Shown here piece by piece: positions 62,390 to 64,000 of a stretch of DNA of 64,000 bases. Position 1 is the first letter of the stretch, and each line of letters begins with the position of its first letter. The notes under the pieces were generated by a model. It saw nothing but the letters and a program-made list of their open reading frames with translations, did not search any database and was not told the origin of the DNA. The stretch is taken from positions 2,107,001 through 2,171,000 of the forward strand of contig NZ_PJBB01000003.1 in NCBI RefSeq assembly GCF_002836595.1, read 5' to 3'. The position numbers were made by a program, and so were the translations under genes. The stretch comes from Tenacibaculum sp. Bg11-29 (GTDB lineage Bacteria; Bacteroidota; Bacteroidia; Flavobacteriales; Flavobacteriaceae).

Positions 62390-63145
62390 ATGTCTTTTTT
62401 TGGTAAAAACATAAAGAAAATTAGAGGAGTTAAGGGGTTAAGTCAGCAAGCTTTTGCAGAGGTTTTTGATTTGAAACGCGCTACTTTAGGGGCTTATGAG
62501 GAGGGTAGGAGCGAGCCTAAAATTGATACTATTATTAAAATTGCTAACCATTTTAGTATTTCTATTGGTAGTATGTTAACTTCTGAATTAACGGTAAATG
62601 AACTTTTGCGTTTTAAAGGAGATTTAACAGTTGCTGCTGAGGTTGTAAAAAAAGAAGAGTTTACTAGTGTTCCCTGTATTACTGAAAAAAATATGAAAGA
62701 ATACATTCAGTTTTATGATAAGAAAAACTTTGTAAGCGATTTGCCTGTATTGCAGTTACCAATAAATAAAGATAAAGTATTTAGAGGGTATACAGTGTCT
62801 AGTTTAGAAATGACAAATCATGATAAAGGTTTGTATCCTAAAGATGTTGTTGTAGGGGAGTTTGTGCCTAAGGAAGTAATAAAAAAACTAAACAACGGAA
62901 TTGTTGTGTTGGTTTTGGTTGAAGATGCGTTAATTCTTAGACGCTTGTATATTGCTAAAAAAGAGGTTGTTTTAAGAGCTGATCATAAGAATATAGAAGA
63001 TAAAAAATATGAATTAAAAGATATTAAAGAGTTGTGGAGAATACGGTATGTGTTTTTTAAAAGATTACCAGAGTTTAATGATTTATTAGAGGAGAAAATG
63101 TTGTTTTTAGAGCAAGAATTTACAAAACTTAAAAATAGCTTATAA
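62390..63145 (+). CDS. XRE-type regulator with S24/LexA-like C-terminal domain
   Basis: 251 residues. N-terminal helix-turn-helix (IKKIRGVKGLSQQAFAEVFDLKRATLGAYEEGRSEPK, residues 8-44) and a C-terminal half with LQLPINKDKVFRGYTVSSLEM and VVGEFVPKEV, resembling S24 repressor cores; catalytic Ser/Lys not assigned. Probably controls itself and the divergent PspA operon. Confidence 0.85.
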   Translation: MSFFGKNIKKIRGVKGLSQQAFAEVFDLKRATLGAYEEGRSEPKIDTIIKIANHFSISIGSMLTSELTVNELLRFKGDLTVAAEVVKKEEFTSVPCITEKNMKEYIQFYDKKNFVSDLPVLQLPINKDKVFRGYTVSSLEMTNHDKGLYPKDVVVGEFVPKEVIKKLNNGIVVLVLVEDALILRRLYIAKKEVVLRADHKNIEDKKYELKDIKELWRIRYVFFKRLPEFNDLLEEKMLFLEQEFTKLKNSL

Positions 63146-63676
63146 TTGAAAACTTTTCATAAATTTAATTTTTTTAAATATACTTATTGCGAGTTTGAAT
63201 CGCTGCCTATAGATTTTTTTGAAGGTAAATCAGCACATTACCAAAGTAAATCAGGAAGCTTATATTTTTATACAGAAAAAGGGGTGTATCGATACTCAAA
63301 TCACTGGGGTCGAGTTGCTAATTGTCGCTGGAAAATTAAGGGAATAGAAGTGTATCAGAGTCAAAATTATTACGTAGGTTTTGCTAATTGGGATACTTTT
63401 TATCAGTTAAATGATACTGATAAGGTGTTTTATGTAGTGGTAGATTTTTTAGCGAAACAGGCAAAAATTAAACGTTTAAAAAATGAAAACAAAAGCGATT
63501 TGTTTTTAATTACATCAGAATTTGCGCACCAACGTTTAAAACAAATTCAAATTTTGTTTAAAGAGTATAAGTGGGCAAGGTATTATGATGAAGGTATTGA
63601 GGTGTTAAGAAAAGAGTTAATAACGAGTCTAATAACAACCAATAAATCACTGCAACAGTTAAAAAGAGAGTTATAA
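63146..63676 (+). CDS. hypothetical protein following the XRE regulator
   Basis: 176 residues from a TTG abutting the XRE stop. Starts KTFHKFNFFKYTYCEFESLP and contains YRYSNHWGRVANCRWKI, rich in aromatic residues. No signal peptide; no family recognised. Likely co-transcribed with the regulator. Confidence 0.65.
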   Translation: MKTFHKFNFFKYTYCEFESLPIDFFEGKSAHYQSKSGSLYFYTEKGVYRYSNHWGRVANCRWKIKGIEVYQSQNYYVGFANWDTFYQLNDTDKVFYVVVDFLAKQAKIKRLKNENKSDLFLITSEFAHQRLKQIQILFKEYKWARYYDEGIEVLRKELITSLITTNKSLQQLKREL

Positions 63677-63680
63677 GTTG

Positions 63681-64000
63681 TTAATTTTTATAAATTTTAT
63701 TAATTCCTAAACTAAAACCAAAACGAATTTCATTTTCACTACCTAGTCTATGAATAGCAACTTTTCCTAAAGGGATTTTGCTAAATTCACTATTGGTAAT
63801 TTCCTCTTCATTTAATAACAATTTACCTTTAAACTGTTTCTTCGTGTTGTATTCGCTTTTATCTTTTTTGTTTTGATATACATTTAAAGACAATATTTTG
63901 TCTTTGTCTGTATAGCCACAAAACAGACCATAATTGTCCCAAATCATATAATGATTTGTTTTTTCAAGTTCTCTGTCAGGATTACCTAAAATACTAATTA
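63681..64000 (-). CDS. hypothetical protein, C-terminal part
   Basis: The frame is open from the window edge (ISILGNPDRELEKTNHYMIWDNYGLF...) to the stop at 63681, about 106 residues seen. Contains GLFCGYTDKDKILSLNVYQN. The N-terminus is outside the window, so the internal ATG at 63947 is probably not the start. Converges on the preceding gene, 4 bp apart. Confidence 0.65.
   Translation of the reverse strand, partial: ISILGNPDRELEKTNHYMIWDNYGLFCGYTDKDKILSLNVYQNKKDKSEYNTKKQFKGKLLLNEEEITNSEFSKIPLGKVAIHRLGSENEIRFGFSLGINKIYKN

Overview
The window looks like chromosome of a marine member of the Flavobacteriaceae (Bacteroidota), perhaps near Tenacibaculum. Reasons: very low G+C, TAnnTTTG-type promoter candidates, a bacterial 3-hydroxyanthranilate/ACMSD cluster, LytS/LytTR sensors with beta-propeller inputs, POT, LUD and FtsH gene order, and many lipoproteins. 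The genus is a guess. No rRNA, tRNA or CRISPR array was seen.

Layout. (1) 1-3676: lower kynurenine (tryptophan) degradation: aminomuconate-semialdehyde dehydrogenase (cut by the window edge), a small DUF6500-like protein, an isochorismatase-like hydrolase, an SDR, 3-hydroxyanthranilate dioxygenase and ACMS decarboxylase. (2) 3728-5542: two membrane proteins. (3) 5546-28994: a 23-kb accessory island. Its core (6203-28360) is an integron-type gene-cassette array without an integrase in view (a CALIN). About 14 cassettes all face the + strand, each ending in a 68-196 bp attC-like imperfect palindrome with an AAC...GTT core. In most cassettes the first ~7-12 bases are the reverse complement of the last ones, as expected if each cassette closes into a circle that rebuilds its own attC. 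Cargo includes a HEPN-type protein broken by one amber codon, a PD-(D/E)XK-like nuclease, lipoproteins, WG-repeat proteins, an AraC/DJ-1/NTF2-like operon, two serine hydrolases, an LRR protein and a Crp-type regulator with an SMP-30-like protein. (4) Two different IS110-type elements sit inside the attC sites. One is present three times, always just after the AAC of the left core (one complete, one with a nonsense codon, one truncated). Its non-coding end can be drawn as a bridge RNA: one loop carries sequence matching attC on both sides of the insertion point, the other carries sequence matching the IS ends. (5) The island is bounded by a duplicated junction: left, a full 7TM gene followed by a tolC 3' fragment; right, a 3' fragment of the 7TM gene followed by full tolC. 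Each side also carries a ~130-bp structured repeat.

(6) 28989-34089 (- strand): TetR, ABC, HlyD and TolC export operon. (7) 34279-37713: POT transporter, NTF2-like lipoprotein, a methyltransferase pseudogene and a small membrane protein. (8) 37907-45035: housekeeping block (YceI-like, ACBP, CdsA, LUD, FtsH, RsfS; BirA; SRPBCC; PyrE; NUDIX). (9) 45166-53124: dnaK, a decayed LytS-type kinase, a second LytS-type kinase with an altered ATP site, its LytTR regulator, a small secreted protein and YjbQ. (10) 53208-62150 (- strand): a membrane-stress-like operon (YbjN-like, PspA, OB-fold membrane protein, flotillin, giant AAA ATPase), divergent from an XRE/S24-type regulator at 62390 with a palindromic operator candidate between them. 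The window ends in a partial - strand gene.
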